NCBI GenBank assembly: GCA_029287515.1
Contig: JARFQZ010000056.1
Span: 1 to 8,027 of the forward strand
DNA from: Lysobacterales bacterium
GTDB lineage: Bacteria; Pseudomonadota; Gammaproteobacteria; Xanthomonadales; SZUA-36
Reading direction: 5' to 3'
DNA: 8,027 bases
The notes under the pieces are model-generated. The model was not told where the DNA came from, made no database searches, and saw nothing but the letters and a program-made list of their open reading frames with translations. Shown piece after piece: positions 6,145-8,027 of the stretch (positions are counted from its first letter, which is position 1; the number at the start of each line of letters is the position of its first letter). A program made the translations under genes and the position numbers.

Positions 6145-7668
6145 TTAACCAAGGTCCATTTTCAGTTGCTTCACCAGCGAGACCGACATCAGCACGCCAA
6201 CAAAGATCAACGGCAGCGATACCACCAGCGTGGCGGACTGCACGACCTTCAACCCGCCAACAAACATAAGGGTGATTGGTAAAACTGCAAGGGCCATGGC
6301 CCAGAAAACCCGGTGCCAGCGCTCCGGGTCATCACCCGCCGGCAGTTGCCGGGTGGCGGCAGAAGCCAGGATATAAGAAGCGGAGTCATAGGTTGTCGCT
6401 GAAAATATCAGTGCAATGAGCGCGTAAATACCCGCAATCAGGCTGGCTGCGGGCAACTGATCAAGAATGGCGACTACCGCTTCCGAACCATTCTGCTCGC
6501 TCATCACCCGGGTAATCTCCACAGTCCCCTGCATTTCGAGGTACAAACCGAAGTTACCGAAGATCATGTAGAACAGTCCTGCACCAAGGGTTCCGAAACC
6601 CAGCATGCCGAATATCACCTGGCGAAGGGTGCGTCCCCGGGAAATCCGGGTCACGAACAGTCCCACGAATGGCGCGTAGGCGATCCACCAGGCCCAGTAA
6701 AAAACGGTCCAGCTTTCCACGAATCCTGAGTCGGTGAAGGCGTCCGTCCAGGAATTCATCCTGACAAAATTCTGGGCCATCAACCCCAGGCTGTTGACGG
6801 AAGTTTTAAGCAGGAACACGGTAGGCCCGGCAATGAGCACAAAGGCAAGCAACACGAATGCCAGCCACATGTTGAAGTCGCTCAGGCGCTTGATCCCCTT
6901 CTTCAGGCCCAACCAGACACTGGTGGCGAAAATAGCGACCGAGACCACCACGATAGCGACCTCCATCGTGAAATCGGCCTCCAGGCCGGTCACACGGGAA
7001 ACACAGGCGGCTATCAATGGCGTTGAAAAACCCAGCGAGGTCCCCGCCCCGCCGAGCAAGCCGATCATGAACAGCCAGTCAATCACGCGCTCGCTGCGGG
7101 TTTCCTGGTCGCCACCAAAAAAATAGTGGCAACTGGTGCTGAGACGCAGAAAAGTCATTTTCTTCGCGTAATAGGGGTAAGCGATCGCGACCGTCGGCAG
7201 GCAATAAAGCGCCCAGGCCGTGGGACCCCAGTGGAATATCCCGTAAGTGGATGCCCATTCCGCGGCCTCTACGGACCGCGGTTCCGCGCCGAATGGAGGG
7301 CTGTCATAGTAATAGCCCCACTCGATGGGGGCCCAGTACATCAACCCTGCGCCCACCCCGGCGCAAAACAGCATGGCCACCCAGCTGAGCGTGCTGAAAT
7401 CCGGTTCTTCATCACCTGCTGCCAGGCGCACTTTGCCATACGGGCCAAGGGCCAGCCAAAAAAGAAATACCAGCACTGCCATTCCCGCCAGCATGTACAA
7501 AAACCCGAAGTGACTGGTCACGCTTCCATAGAGGTTGACCAGAAATTTCCCTCCGCTTTCGGGAAACAGCAGCAGGGGAATGCATACGGCAAGGATGACA
7601 GCGATGGATGCAATGAAGCCTGGCCAGTCGACCTTGTGATTTTTCAATGTTTTACTTCCTGCCGCCAT
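6145..7668 (-). CDS. BCCT-family betaine/choline/carnitine transporter
   Basis: The protein has 507 residues with about twelve hydrophobic segments and belongs in the inner membrane. The BCCT signature is plain: SWTVFYWAWW (319-328) followed by APFVGLFVTRISRGR (332-346). The aromatic cage that holds trimethylammonium groups in BetP (W189, W194, Y197, W374) is matched by W147, W152, Y155 and W328, so a quaternary amine is the expected substrate; BetP W377 corresponds to Y331. F422, T425 and T426 match the Na2-site residues F464, T467 and S468, which argues for Na+ coupling. Both termini are short, without the long C-terminal osmosensing tail of BetP, so uptake is probably for catabolism rather than osmoprotection. 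The ATG at 7668 lies inside the end of the esterase gene (25-base overlap). An alternative TTG at 7647 overlaps the esterase stop as TTGA and has AGGAAG seven bases upstream, giving 500 residues. The longer ORF opening at 7776 is read-through of the esterase region. Confidence 0.95.
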   Translation of the reverse strand: MAAGSKTLKNHKVDWPGFIASIAVILAVCIPLLLFPESGGKFLVNLYGSVTSHFGFLYMLAGMAVLVFLFWLALGPYGKVRLAAGDEEPDFSTLSWVAMLFCAGVGAGLMYWAPIEWGYYYDSPPFGAEPRSVEAAEWASTYGIFHWGPTAWALYCLPTVAIAYPYYAKKMTFLRLSTSCHYFFGGDQETRSERVIDWLFMIGLLGGAGTSLGFSTPLIAACVSRVTGLEADFTMEVAIVVVSVAIFATSVWLGLKKGIKRLSDFNMWLAFVLLAFVLIAGPTVFLLKTSVNSLGLMAQNFVRMNSWTDAFTDSGFVESWTVFYWAWWIAYAPFVGLFVTRISRGRTLRQVIFGMLGFGTLGAGLFYMIFGNFGLYLEMQGTVEITRVMSEQNGSEAVVAILDQLPAASLIAGIYALIALIFSATTYDSASYILASAATRQLPAGDDPERWHRVFWAMALAVLPITLMFVGGLKVVQSATLVVSLPLIFVGVLMSVSLVKQLKMDLG

Positions 7669-8027
7669 GAGCCGTAGCCCAGCAATTTGCACAAAGCCAG
7701 GGAATTGTCTGAAGCAGTCCCGATCGAATCGCCCATCACCAGGATTTCCGGAGATGTACCGGAATACGCCGGCCAACCAGTGGCTCCGGCACCGTCCGGA
7801 TTTCCGGTGGTCGCAAAGCGGACCCAGTAATCCATGATGACGGAAGAAAGGGCCCTGTCCCGATCGCCGGTGGTCAGCCAGTCGTCGTGCCGGTCAAAAA
7901 CGTAGGGCAGTTCCGCCCCGTGATAGGCGCCCAGTTGCCTGCCGCCCTCACCTGGCCGTTGCCGGTCGAAATAGTAGACCCAGGCCCGGCCACCGGTCTC
8001 GTTTATTCTTGCCGCGAGGTCTCGTGA
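7644..8027 (-). CDS. type B carboxylesterase (alpha/beta hydrolase), C-terminal part only
   Basis: Reading in from the window edge gives 127 residues of a protein that normally has about 500-550. The visible part shows the family's C-terminal landmarks: AWVYYFDR (15-22), LGAYHGAELPYVF (32-44) with H36 as the catalytic histidine of the Ser-Glu/Asp-His triad, LTTGDRDRALSSVIMDYWVRFA (51-72, the conserved ...D..LS..M..YW.nFA.tG.P stretch) and GWPAYSG (84-90). The nucleophile elbow and N-terminus are outside. Enzymes of this fold hydrolyse carboxylic esters and include cholinesterases and bacterial p-nitrobenzyl esterases; many have a signal peptide, which cannot be checked here. An apparent ATG at 7835 is internal to the domain, not a start. 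The gene overlaps the BCCT gene by 25 bases (or 4 with the TTG start), so both are translationally coupled and likely act on linked substrates. Confidence 0.92.
   Translation of the reverse strand, partial: SRDLAARINETGGRAWVYYFDRQRPGEGGRQLGAYHGAELPYVFDRHDDWLTTGDRDRALSSVIMDYWVRFATTGNPDGAGATGWPAYSGTSPEILVMGDSIGTASDNSLALCKLLGYGSWRQEVKH
7655..7660 (-). promoter_or_regulatory. ribosome binding site bearing on the BCCT start choice
   Basis: AGGAAG on the minus strand lies seven bases before the TTG at 7645-7647, which overlaps the esterase stop as TTGA. The region before the ATG at 7668 shows no comparable site. The signal supports the shorter protein or coupled re-initiation; codon preference supports the ATG. 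Confidence 0.45.

Noticed and set aside
7126..7677. 183-codon plus-strand frame opposite the BCCT gene
   Set aside because: It is antisense to well-conserved transporter helices and has the composition typical of a shadow frame.

Overview
The window looks like part of a chromosome from a free-living, probably aquatic gammaproteobacterium. This is inferred from Gram-negative signal peptides, type IV pilin-like genes, a DUF3313-type protein, a Na+-coupled BCCT transporter and moderate GC. No genus can be named from sequence alone. No tRNA, rRNA, insertion sequence, CRISPR array or phage gene was seen. Genes are densely packed, and both window edges cut through a gene.

Layout. (1) 1-1195, minus: an FAD-linked D-2-hydroxyacid dehydrogenase of the D-2-hydroxyglutarate/D-lactate dehydrogenase family, missing its C-terminus at the edge. 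(2) 1308-2378, plus, divergent from it: an exported protein of no named family whose motif order resembles CotH-type atypical kinases. (3) 2409-3626, minus, convergent with (2): an exported Shewanella-like PPP-family phosphatase with a GTG start. (4) 3808-4476, plus, divergent from (3): an exported DUF3313-like protein. (5) 4477-4724: a 248-base leader holding a weak terminator, possible promoter elements and several small hairpins. (6) 4725-5186 and 5214-5786, plus: two GspH/FimT-type pseudopilins in tandem. (7) 8027-5805, minus: an apparent operon of a type B carboxylesterase (C-terminal part only), a BCCT transporter and an adrenodoxin-type [2Fe-2S] ferredoxin.

How the genes may work together. 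The minus-strand operon fits scavenging of a quaternary amine: an esterase could free a choline- or carnitine-like compound, the BCCT carrier imports it, and the ferredoxin supplies electrons to an oxygenase encoded elsewhere. The kinase-like protein and the phosphatase are both predicted to be exported and are encoded tail to tail, so they could form an extracytoplasmic phosphorylation pair. The two pseudopilins would be minor subunits of a type IV pilus or type II secretion system whose core genes are not here. All three readings are inferences from motifs and gene order.
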